Part shown: positions 1 to 5,671 of the stretch, piece by piece
Position numbering within the stretch: the first letter of the stretch is position 1
Layout of the letters: each line of letters starts with the position of its first letter
Source of the DNA: an uncultured Coleofasciculus sp.
GTDB taxonomy: Bacteria > Cyanobacteriota > Cyanobacteriia > Cyanobacteriales > Coleofasciculaceae
DNA length: 5,685 nucleotides
Reading direction: 5' to 3'
Assembly: GCA_902805485.1 (NCBI GenBank)
Contig: CADCTM010000016.1
Location: 1-5,685, forward strand
Notes under the pieces: generated by a model
Database searches by the model: none
What the model was told of the DNA's origin: nothing
Seen by the model: the letters and a program-made list of their open reading frames with translations, nothing else
Position numbers and translations under genes: made by a program

Positions 1-844
1 GCCAATTGAGTTTACCTTTAACGTGTTTTAATGCCATGTTATAGTCTGGTAAACCCATAAAAAAGCCAATCATTTCGTCATTGTACTCAGCAATACAAAA
101 AATATCTGGATCGACCAGAGTTTGCAAAGACTTTGCCTCTTCCAAAAATTCTTCCTCACTGCGGGGTGTAGAACTCCAATTATTCGCAAAAGCACGAGTA
201 AATAGCTGATAAATATTCCGTGCATCTTGCTGAAATTCTTCCCCTTTTGTTCTCAGAGGACGGAAATTAACACCAGATTTACAAGCAATTCTATAGGCTT
301 TTTCAAATTCCTTTGATAAGGGTTTATCCAGAGGGAAACTATAAGCATAGGCATCCTTTGCTGGATTGTAGGGCATCATTACTACTGGCTGGGAGTCAAA
401 ATTATCAACTAAAAATAAACAATTATTGTGAGTTGATAAATCAATAGGACCTCTTACCCAAGCCATGCCTTGCTCTCGTAACCACTGACAAGCCGTATTT
501 AGGAGAGATTGAGCGATCGCAAAATCTGGTATACACTCAAAAAAACCAAACAAACCGACCTTTTGCCCTTCTTTCTCAATCAACCGCTCATTAACCGCCG
601 CCACAATTCGCCCCACAGCTTCAGGCTTTTTTGTATTGTTATCTAAAGCAATAAACTGCTGTAACTTTCCGTATTGAAAAAAAGGATTACTGGGTGCAAA
701 CTGCTTGGCAACATCGCTACGCAAAGGCGACACCCAGTAAGGATTATTGGCATAAACTCGCGCTGGCACATCCAGAAACAGTTCACAATCTGCGGGAGAG
801 GTAACAGTTTGAATCTGAATTGATAAACCTTTGTCCTTTGTCAT
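1..844 (-). CDS. YghO-like GNAT-fold N-acyltransferase, C-terminus cut off by the window edge
   Basis: The minus-strand frame is open from ATG at 844 to the left edge (281 codons), so the C-terminus, perhaps 90-100 residues, is missing. I recognise the family by blocks typical of E. coli YghO and proteins often mislabelled dATP pyrophosphohydrolase: NPYWVSPL (34-41), NPFFQYG (53-59), VGRIVAAVNE (77-86), GLFGFFEC (97-104), WVRGPIDLSTHNN (129-141), VVMMPYNP (154-161) and GFFMGLPDYNMALKHVKGKL (260-279). The fold is that of acyl-CoA N-acyltransferases. From memory, the bacterial ceramide synthase bCerS is a related GNAT protein, so N-acylation of an amine made by the upstream alpha-oxoamine synthase is a reasonable inference, not shown. 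An in-frame TAG at about 901 limits the ORF, and ATG 844 is its first ATG. The AAGGA upstream is 11 nt away, so initiation looks weak. The start lies inside a heptamer repeat that encodes MTKDKG. The segment after PYNP looks shorter than usual for the family. Confidence 0.82.
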   Translation of the reverse strand, partial: MTKDKGLSIQIQTVTSPADCELFLDVPARVYANNPYWVSPLRSDVAKQFAPSNPFFQYGKLQQFIALDNNTKKPEAVGRIVAAVNERLIEKEGQKVGLFGFFECIPDFAIAQSLLNTACQWLREQGMAWVRGPIDLSTHNNCLFLVDNFDSQPVVMMPYNPAKDAYAYSFPLDKPLSKEFEKAYRIACKSGVNFRPLRTKGEEFQQDARNIYQLFTRAFANNWSSTPRSEEEFLEEAKSLQTLVDPDIFCIAEYNDEMIGFFMGLPDYNMALKHVKGKLNW

Positions 845-850
845 TTGTCC
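830..850. repeat. Tandem heptamer repeat (TTTGTCM)x3 over a start codon
   Basis: Three adjacent 7-nt units, TTTGTCC (830-836), TTTGTCA (837-843) and TTTGTCC (844-850), form a perfect tandem array apart from the last base of each unit. Short tandem heptamers of this sort are a familiar class of cyanobacterial intergenic repeat. The array covers the ATG (842-844) and first codons of the acyltransferase gene. Confidence 0.75.
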
Positions 851-901
851 GGCATTCCTTGGTATTTGCCAATAGTCAACACCTGAATGGTTTAAAGACT
901 A

Positions 902-929
902 ATGAGCAATGACTGATAACTAATAACTA
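902..929. repeat. Degenerate tandem heptamer repeat, four units
   Basis: Four consecutive 7-nt units are visible: ATGAGCA, ATGACTG, ATAACTA and ATAACTA. The array ends just before the stop codon of the alpha-oxoamine synthase gene (932-934). With the array at 830-850 it brackets the 87-bp spacer between the synthase and acyltransferase genes. I see no terminator hairpin in this spacer, so read-through from the synthase gene is possible. Confidence 0.7.
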
Positions 930-931
930 AA

Positions 932-2212
932 TTAGGCACTAATCATCGGTTTATACAACAAAGCCCGCGTTGCCACCATCGCATCAACCAATCTATCCAT
1001 CTCTTCCTCAGTGTGAAGAGCATTCACCGTCATTCTGAGGCGAGGTTTAGCAATAAACCAAATCGGAGAAACCCAAATTCCATGCTGTTCAATTAATTGT
1101 CTGGCAAAAAGCTTCGGATTAATTTCTTCTGGCAACATCACAGGCACAACATTCGTTTCACCAACAGCATCAAAATCATGAGCTTCCAGACGCGATCGCA
1201 AATATCGGGTATTATGCTGCAAAGTCCTCACACGTTCGGGATATTGACGTACCAGGCGCACACTCTCCAACGCCGCCGCCGCCAAGGGAGGGGATAAAGA
1301 AACCGTGCCAATTGAAGTCGGTGAAACATTCAACAACGGGATTAATTCCGCCACATGAGTACTAATAGCAGCACCCGCAGAAGCGGCAAACTTCGAGAAA
1401 GTCGTCATAATCAGCGGCACAATGCCTCGTTCAATCGCGTTTTGAGGCAAAATCCCAAAATGTTCGTAAATTCCTCTTCCCGTCGCGCCAATCGCCCCGC
1501 TAGCATGAGCTTCATCCATCACCAAAACACTGCCATCGTAAGTTTGCAGCACATCCAACATATCCGGTAGCGGCGCAATATCCCCATCCATCGAAAACAC
1601 AGCATCCGAAACTACCATAATCCGGTCATCCGGTTGAGCATAGCGGCGCAGTTTCCGGGCTAAATCTTCAGGATCACAGTGGCGATAAGCTCTAACGCGG
1701 ACACGGGGACTATGACCAAACAGTTTACCCGAACGAGTGCCAGCATTGGCGATCGCGGATACAATACAGCCGTGGTTGAGGACATCCGTCAGAATCAAAG
1801 TTTCGCGGGTATTCTGAAACCCTGGCACAGGAATTGCTAGGTGACAGAAAGCATCCATCAACGCTTGCATCGCCATCCAAGCATTTAAAAATAGCTGCGT
1901 ATGAGGCAGATGCTTAAACGCCGAAATTTCCGCTTCTAATTGTCGATGTAAATCGATCCGACCGCTCAAAACTGAGGTAGAACTATTTGAAGTTCCATAC
2001 TGAAGAATTGCATTAATCGCCGCCTGCTTGACAGCCTCTTCCTGAACCAAACCTAACAAATCATTGGTACAAAAGGTGAGGACGCTTTGACGCTTACCTG
2101 TGGCAACCGCTTCAATCTCAACTAAATTTCCCTGTTTTTGATGGCAAAGGTACTCGTCGGGATCGAGTTCACTTTCATACCAGCGCTGGACATACTCTTT
2201 GACTGTTTGCAC
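932..2212 (-). CDS. PLP-dependent alpha-oxoamine synthase (serine palmitoyltransferase/BioF/KBL-like)
   Basis: This 426-residue protein belongs to the fold-type I alpha-oxoamine synthases, which condense an acyl thioester with an amino acid, releasing CO2, to give an alpha-amino ketone. Visible landmarks are NDLLGL (50-55), the PLP-stacking His147 in LNHGCI, SDAVFSMDGD (202-211), Asp233 and His236 in DEAHASG, the predicted Schiff-base Lys274 in TTFSKF, SPP (307-309) and the C-terminal RLRMTVNALHT (391-401). All catalytic positions I can identify are kept. The usual Gly-rich GSGGSR-type loop is replaced by TSNSSTSVLSGR (74-85), and FxSGxxAN by FLNAWMAMQ (108-116), so this is a divergent subgroup. 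Length is slightly above the usual 390-400, partly from an insertion near 125-138. No fused carrier domain is present. The start is GTG at 2212 with AGGAG nine bases upstream; the next Met is at 113. It lies between a Rieske oxygenase gene and an acyltransferase gene on the same strand. The exact substrates are unknown; BioF is unlikely. Confidence 0.9.
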   Translation of the reverse strand: MQTVKEYVQRWYESELDPDEYLCHQKQGNLVEIEAVATGKRQSVLTFCTNDLLGLVQEEAVKQAAINAILQYGTSNSSTSVLSGRIDLHRQLEAEISAFKHLPHTQLFLNAWMAMQALMDAFCHLAIPVPGFQNTRETLILTDVLNHGCIVSAIANAGTRSGKLFGHSPRVRVRAYRHCDPEDLARKLRRYAQPDDRIMVVSDAVFSMDGDIAPLPDMLDVLQTYDGSVLVMDEAHASGAIGATGRGIYEHFGILPQNAIERGIVPLIMTTFSKFAASAGAAISTHVAELIPLLNVSPTSIGTVSLSPPLAAAALESVRLVRQYPERVRTLQHNTRYLRSRLEAHDFDAVGETNVVPVMLPEEINPKLFARQLIEQHGIWVSPIWFIAKPRLRMTVNALHTEEEMDRLVDAMVATRALLYKPMISA

Positions 2213-2437
2213 TTCTTGTTACTCCTATCACCTTTTCCCAAATTAGCGATCAACGCCGTTTGCCGCAGGCAGCGCCTGTGATTCACCAGTATATTTTTTT
2301 ATAAGGTATCTGAATTCTCGGCATAACAAAATGCACCGATTAGATAAGACCTTATAGTACATAGGAATTCCTTACTCACGCTAACCTGCGATCCTTTGCC
2401 ACTTTTCGTTATTGCCTTCAATGCTGAAAAATCCCCG
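2213..2437. other. Leader/intergenic DNA upstream of the alpha-oxoamine synthase gene
   Basis: No gene is visible here. Read on the minus strand it holds, in order, an EcoRI-type palindrome AGGAATTCCT (2363-2372), an 8-bp inverted repeat TATAAGGT (2300-2307) and ACCTTATA (2349-2356), an AT-rich tract (2288-2304) containing TATAAA and TATACT that could serve as a -10, and a GC-rich hairpin (2264-2280). The ribosome binding site AGGAG precedes the GTG start at 2212. I cannot assign a well-spaced -35, so a promoter is only suspected. Confidence 0.5.
2264..2280. repeat. Small GC-rich hairpin in the synthase leader
   Basis: CAGGC (2266-2270) and GCCTG (2274-2278) form a perfect 5-bp stem around a 3-nt loop, extended by a G-U and a C-G pair at the outside. 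No T run follows on either strand, so it is not a typical intrinsic terminator. It could be a repetitive palindrome or an mRNA leader structure about 55 nt before the GTG start. Confidence 0.4.
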
Positions 2438-2564
2438 TAGGGTGTGTATGCTAATCCAGAGATCCCCCCCAGCCCCGCGAGAATCCAGTCTTAGTCCCCA
2501 CGAGGACGTGAGCGGGGATTTAGGGGGATCTAAATCTGACGGGAAAGTTTTAAAACACACCCTA
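2438..2564. mobile_element. MITE-like palindromic element with 10-bp terminal inverted repeats
   Basis: The 127-bp block is bounded by perfect inverted repeats TAGGGTGTGT (2438-2447) and ACACACCCTA (2555-2564). Inside them is a second inverted pair, AGATCCCCC (2460-2468) with GGGGGATCT (2523-2531), then CCCCGC (2473-2478) with GCGGGG (2512-2517), and a small central stem CACG (2499-2502) with CGTG (2507-2510). Nested C-run/G-run palindromes of this type are common in cyanobacterial genomes. The outermost bases are TA at each end, which would fit a TA target duplication as made by IS630/Tc1-mariner-type transposases, but no transposase is present and no longer target duplication is seen. The right end overlaps the stop codon of the Rieske oxygenase gene. 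The structure could also act as a transcript hairpin between that gene and the synthase gene. Confidence 0.6.
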
Positions 2565-3716
2565 TTCTCCATTACCGTTAATGCCTTTGCCTTCATCGCA
2601 TCGGGTTGACTCAACTTGACCGGACGCAATTGCCTCTGGTCGTCGGTTCCGAATCATGGGCAATTGACTAGATTTTTGCACAAATTGCTCATACTGCCGC
2701 ATAATAAGCCGCTCAACTGCAATAATTGCGGGATTAATTTCCACATAGCGCCGTTGGGGATTCTTCAAATAAGTTTGCTGCTCACTCTGCATCATTTCAA
2801 TATCTTGCTTAAGAAATTTCATAAATACGAATCGACTGAGAATAGTTTGCAGCAGAGGTTCAATTCGCTTCCGCAACCATTTGGGGAGGCGGATTTTTAG
2901 AAAGAAGATGCTAAAAGAACGACTTTCTGTAAGTCCGACAGGGAGCCGCATCAGGTAAAGTGTGGAAATGCCTTCAAGATGGGCGTAGTAATGAGGATAG
3001 CGATATTGGACGGAAGTGGTGCGAGTGGTAATTTCGTTGGCGCTATCGCTTAATCCTAAAAACTTCGCCAGATGCCCTTTATAAGAAACCTCATATTCCG
3101 CACACACCGAACTGTCTGTTTCCCGCAAACTTTTTAATACGGGACTAAACCAACCTTGGAGATTTTGATGCAAATACCCGTGAAATACATCCATCGAGTT
3201 TTCATTACAGATGGAAAAATGGGCTGGCATCTTGGCGGTTACTCTCACCATTACCCAGTCTGGATGCTGAAACTCTGGTATATCAAGTAGTTCACAGGTA
3301 TGGGCTAGGGAGGCATCGCCAGGAAAGACCCAAATTAGATTATATTTTTCCTGGACTGGGTAGCTGCGGACGAGGGCGCGGGGCAATTTTTGGTCTTTGG
3401 GAAGGTAGGGAACGTTAACGCATTCGCCAGTGCCGTTAAATTCCCAGCCATGATAGGGGCAAGTGAGGTGACAGCCTTCGACTTTTCCTTTGTGGAGGGC
3501 GACGCCTTTGTGAGCGCAGGCATCCTCTAGGGCATGAATTTGATGGTTGGAATCCCGATAAAGTGCGATCGCCTGTTGCCAGATCATCACAGGCATCACG
3601 TTTCCCGGCAGGAGTTCGTTTGCCCAACCTACTGGATACCAGTAATCTGGGTTGATGCCTACCTCTCTGACCGCGTTTTGAACGGTTTGGCTTGTTAAAG
3701 TCGTCGCCAGTTCCAT
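2562..3716 (-). CDS. Rieske [2Fe-2S] non-heme iron oxygenase, alpha-subunit type
   Basis: The protein has 384 residues from the ATG at 3716. An N-terminal Rieske domain (about 20-125) carries both cluster motifs, Cys67-x-His69 and Cys86-x2-His89, in the spacing usual for oxygenases. The C-terminal catalytic half has NENSMDVFHGYLH (171-183), giving Asn173, Asp176 and the iron ligands His179 and His183. Asp305 in KQDIEMMQSEQQ is the probable third ligand. Such enzymes use O2 and electrons from a reductase or ferredoxin to hydroxylate, desaturate or demethylate a substrate; no reductase gene is nearby, so photosynthetic ferredoxin is a plausible donor. There is no CxxC motif near the C-terminus as in pheophorbide a oxygenase. 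A TTG at 3749 would add 11 residues, but it has no ribosome binding site and lies in the candidate -10, whereas ATG 3716 has AGAGG nine bases upstream. The tail after about residue 350 looks unconserved and ends in the terminal repeat of the adjacent MITE-like element. The substrate is unknown. Confidence 0.9.
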   Translation of the reverse strand: MELATTLTSQTVQNAVREVGINPDYWYPVGWANELLPGNVMPVMIWQQAIALYRDSNHQIHALEDACAHKGVALHKGKVEGCHLTCPYHGWEFNGTGECVNVPYLPKDQKLPRALVRSYPVQEKYNLIWVFPGDASLAHTCELLDIPEFQHPDWVMVRVTAKMPAHFSICNENSMDVFHGYLHQNLQGWFSPVLKSLRETDSSVCAEYEVSYKGHLAKFLGLSDSANEITTRTTSVQYRYPHYYAHLEGISTLYLMRLPVGLTESRSFSIFFLKIRLPKWLRKRIEPLLQTILSRFVFMKFLKQDIEMMQSEQQTYLKNPQRRYVEINPAIIAVERLIMRQYEQFVQKSSQLPMIRNRRPEAIASGQVESTRCDEGKGINGNGE

Positions 3717-3749
3717 AAACCAGTGCCTCTGTTGCCGTTTATCTGACAA

Positions 3750-3779
3750 TATTTAGCGCTAGTCACAGCTTTTAGTCAA
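3750..3779 (-). promoter_or_regulatory. Candidate sigma70-type promoter of the Rieske oxygenase gene
   Basis: On the minus strand TTGACT (3779-3774) is followed after 18 bases by TAAATA (3755-3750). The -35 is a five-of-six match to the consensus and the -10 is weak. Transcription would begin near 3743, giving a leader of roughly 25 nt before ATG 3716. This favours that ATG over the TTG at 3749. Confidence 0.45.
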
Positions 3780-3828
3780 TCAAAGTGGTGTGGATGAACC
3801 AAAAAAGCCGTACCAAGCGTCTAACGAT

Positions 3829-3840
3829 CTGAATCTTCAG
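3829..3840. promoter_or_regulatory. Short palindrome in the divergent promoter region
   Basis: CTGAA and TTCAG flank a 2-bp centre, making a 12-bp palindrome between the oxygenase and exporter genes, about 40 bp upstream of the exporter start. It could be an operator half-site pair for a dimeric repressor, but arms of 5 bp can arise by chance. Confidence 0.25.
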
Positions 3841-3843
3841 GTT

Positions 3844-3870
3844 TTACGGTATTGTTACGAAAGATTACGG
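3844..3870 (+). promoter_or_regulatory. Phased TTACG direct repeats upstream of the exporter gene
   Basis: TTACGG (3844-3849), TTACGA (3855-3860) and TTACGG (3865-3870) repeat at 11- and 10-bp steps, one helical turn each, and a fourth TTACGT lies at 3884-3889 just inside the gene. Direct repeats at 10-11 bp are typical of binding by OmpR/PhoB-family response regulators. The core resembles the cyanobacterial HLR1 element bound by RpaB (TTACA half-sites) but has G in place of the last A. The position next to the start codon would suit repression. The protein that binds is not known. Confidence 0.4.
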
Positions 3871-3880
3871 GTTAGTGCTG

Positions 3881-5026
3881 ATGTTACGTGATTTTAAACT
3901 ATTAGTGTTGCTGTTCGCTGGTTCCCTTACCGGGATGGCAGGTGGTGTGGTTGCACCAATTCTTCCAGAGATGGTACAACAACTGGGGCTTGATCCAGGG
4001 TTGGCTGCGAATTTGGTGAGTCTTCATTGCCTAACCATTGCCTTATTCAGCCCACCTCTGGGCATCTTGGCAGACCGAGTGGGGCGATTACAAGTGCTTG
4101 TACCTTCGCTAGTACTCTATGCCCTATTTGGCATTGCTGGGGCGTTTATGAATACGATTGGACCCTTGTTGGTAACGCGGGGTTTGCTTGGGGCGGCAAG
4201 TGGTGGCATTGCGGCGGCGAGTTTTGGCTTATTGGCGAGTCGTTATGAAGGGGAAGCGCGATCGCAAGCCTTGGGCTACGCTACCACGATGCTAACTCTT
4301 ACAGGCATTGCTTTCCCACTCTTAGGGGGCTGGGTGGGTTCATACCAGTGGCAATATGCCTTTTACCTGTATGGGTTGGGGATACCCATAGCAATGTTAT
4401 CAGCCGTAATTTTGAAGGAATCACCGAGAAAGCAAAAGCAAGCTCGCACCACAGATGGCAGTAAACTCAGTACCGTCTTACGGCATCCCTATACCCTACG
4501 AATCTTACTCTGCCTCGGTCTTACCTCGGTTGCGATGTATGCTGTCGTCATTTATGCCCCCCTCTACCTGAAGCAGACAATTGGAGCTGGTACGGTTTTA
4601 AATGGAATTGTTTTATCCTCAAGAGCAATTGGCGCGGCGGCAATTTCGGCATTTGGGGCAAAATTGCTGGAAAAGAAATTGGGAGCAAATAAAGCGATCG
4701 CCTTAGGATGTGGATTAATGGCGGTGACGTTGACAACAATCCCTCTACTGCACCAAGTAAGCTTAATTCTCTTAACTGCGATTTTCTTTGGCGTCGGATT
4801 TGGAATTGTCTTACCAATGCTTTACGGCACTTTAGCCAACTTGGCACCAGCAGAATTAAGATCAAGTGTTTTGGCAATGGGAACGGGGGCTGGGTTTTTA
4901 GGACAATTCCTTTCCCCAATTTTACTATCGCCTGTGCTTGGTTATGGCGGACTCGAAGGCGTATTTTATGCTGCTGCGATCGTTTCTCTAGTTCCCGGAA
5001 TGTTGCTATTTATTCCAACGCGGTAG
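3881..5026 (+). CDS. MFS transporter, probable 12-helix drug/metabolite:H+ antiporter
   Basis: A 381-residue inner-membrane protein of the major facilitator superfamily, with about twelve hydrophobic segments in two halves split by a basic loop near 179-197. The loop between helices 2 and 3 has motif A, GILADRVGRL (61-70), and helix 4 begins with TRGLLGAASGG, whose Arg100 is the usual motif B arginine. Helix 5 has GIAFPLLGG (142-150), close to motif C (GxxxGPxxGG) of proton-coupled exporters although Phe replaces the Gly before Pro. These features point to efflux rather than uptake; the cargo cannot be told. GTG at 3875 would add two residues. I prefer ATG at 3881, which has a weak GGG nine bases upstream. 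It is divergent from the Rieske oxygenase gene over a 164-bp region with phased TTACG repeats, so the two may be co-regulated and the exporter may carry that pathway's product. It converges on mntP. Confidence 0.9.
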   Translation: MLRDFKLLVLLFAGSLTGMAGGVVAPILPEMVQQLGLDPGLAANLVSLHCLTIALFSPPLGILADRVGRLQVLVPSLVLYALFGIAGAFMNTIGPLLVTRGLLGAASGGIAAASFGLLASRYEGEARSQALGYATTMLTLTGIAFPLLGGWVGSYQWQYAFYLYGLGIPIAMLSAVILKESPRKQKQARTTDGSKLSTVLRHPYTLRILLCLGLTSVAMYAVVIYAPLYLKQTIGAGTVLNGIVLSSRAIGAAAISAFGAKLLEKKLGANKAIALGCGLMAVTLTTIPLLHQVSLILLTAIFFGVGFGIVLPMLYGTLANLAPAELRSSVLAMGTGAGFLGQFLSPILLSPVLGYGGLEGVFYAAAIVSLVPGMLLFIPTR

Positions 5027-5032
5027 CCTGAA

Positions 5033-5065
5033 CTTGTTCTTCGGTATTTTAACCACCAGAACAAG
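5033..5065. terminator. Hairpin between convergent genes, possible weak bidirectional terminator
   Basis: CTTGTTCT (5033-5040) pairs perfectly with AGAACAAG (5058-5065), and GGT (5043-5045) can pair with ACC (5055-5057 or 5052-5054) inside. It begins seven bases after the exporter stop and ends 22 bases before the mntP stop. There is no T tract on either side, so it is not a canonical intrinsic terminator. Confidence 0.4.
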
Positions 5066-5087
5066 GCATGAACCCAAACATTGATGA

Positions 5088-5648
5088 CTAACCGATCAAA
5101 TGTTCAATTAAGATTTTGCTGCCAATCCCAATCAAAACTAAACCGCCCAAAATCTCAACTTGCTTCTGACAGAAGGCGCCACATTTATGACCAATAAACA
5201 CTCCCGCAAACGATAAAAAGAAGGTAATGAACCCAATCGTCGTAACGGGGGCAGCAATTGATGTTTTTAGTACCGCAAAGCCAAATCCCACGGCTAAAGC
5301 ATCCAGACTAGTTGCGACAGATAACCCTACCAATGTGTAAGTATCTAACGGATTAAACTTCTTATCCTCAACTTCATCCTGAGTTGCTTCATAAATCATT
5401 TTGCCGCCGATAAAACTTAGCAACCCAAAGGCAACCCAATGGTCTATTGATGATATCGAGCCTTGCAAGGTTAGTCCGGCGAACCAGCCGATTAACGGCA
5501 TTAAAGCTTGAAATCCTCCAAAAAATAAAGCAATTTTTAAAGCTTTATTGATTTTCATGTGTTTGATTGTCAAGCCGCTAGAAAGAGACACAGCAAAAGC
5601 ATCTGCAGCTAATCCCAACGCTAACCACACATTTGTAATCACATCCAT
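5088..5648 (-). CDS. mntP: Manganese efflux pump MntP
   Basis: This 186-residue protein matches the MntP (formerly YebN) family in length and throughout its sequence. It is an inner-membrane exporter that lowers toxic cytosolic Mn2+. Six hydrophobic segments are visible (about 5-25, 36-60, 68-88, 103-125, 131-153 and 163-184) in two homologous halves. Each half carries the family's acidic signature: Asp16 in LAADAFAVSLSSG, and Asp116 in ATSLDALAVGFGF, equivalent to the functionally important aspartates of E. coli MntP. GGKMIYEA (81-88) and the near-invariant tail EILGGLVLIGIG (165-176) also fit. The start is ATG at 5648; no clear ribosome binding site is spaced properly in front of it. Manganese control is known for homologues elsewhere, but only 37 bp upstream are in view, too little to see a yybP-ykoY riboswitch or MntR site. 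It converges on the MFS gene and has no obvious link to the oxygenase-synthase genes. Confidence 0.96.
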   Translation of the reverse strand: MDVITNVWLALGLAADAFAVSLSSGLTIKHMKINKALKIALFFGGFQALMPLIGWFAGLTLQGSISSIDHWVAFGLLSFIGGKMIYEATQDEVEDKKFNPLDTYTLVGLSVATSLDALAVGFGFAVLKTSIAAPVTTIGFITFFLSFAGVFIGHKCGAFCQKQVEILGGLVLIGIGSKILIEHLIG

Positions 5649-5650
5649 CT

Positions 5651-5671
5651 CTTTATACCAATTTAATAAAG
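5651..5671. promoter_or_regulatory. Inverted repeat directly upstream of mntP
   Basis: CTTTAT (5651-5656) and ATAAAG (5666-5671) are perfect 6-bp arms around 9 bp. Read on the mntP strand, the proximal arm forms TATAAAG ending only a few bases before the ATG. This could be a -10 of a nearly leaderless transcript, an operator, or AT-rich coincidence. Confidence 0.25.

Noticed and set aside
513..520. GCGATCGC as a local regulatory site
   Set aside because: This octamer (HIP1) recurs six times, mostly inside genes. It is a genome-wide cyanobacterial signature, useful for taxonomy only.
1097..1570. Plus-strand reading frames of 66 and 71 codons
   Set aside because: Both lie antisense within the well-supported synthase gene and show no protein-like features.
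932..2212. BioF (8-amino-7-oxononanoate synthase) of biotin synthesis
   Set aside because: The catalytic residues are shared by the whole family, but the Gly-rich loop is unlike BioF and no other biotin genes are nearby. I kept a family-level name.
2438..2564. CRISPR array or intrinsic terminator
   Set aside because: The repeats are inverted and nested, not regularly spaced direct repeats, and no T run follows the stems on either strand.
2381..2629. 82-codon minus-strand reading frame across the end of the oxygenase gene
   Set aside because: It overlaps the oxygenase frame and runs through the palindromic element. It has no family resemblance and no plausible ribosome binding site.
1..3716. 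Saxitoxin-like cluster, because SxtA combines GNAT and alpha-oxoamine synthase domains and Rieske enzymes act later in that pathway
   Set aside because: Here the domains are separate genes, the GNAT is YghO-type rather than the SxtA loading type, and no amidinotransferase, carrier domain or other sxt-type gene is visible.
2562..3716. Pheophorbide a oxygenase, Tic55 or chlorophyllide a oxygenase
   Set aside because: The Rieske and iron motifs are general. The C-terminal CxxC and membrane segments of that group are not seen.
4548..5031. Minus-strand 123-codon and plus-strand 107-codon reading frames
   Set aside because: They are other-frame readings of the MFS gene, which has full-length family support.
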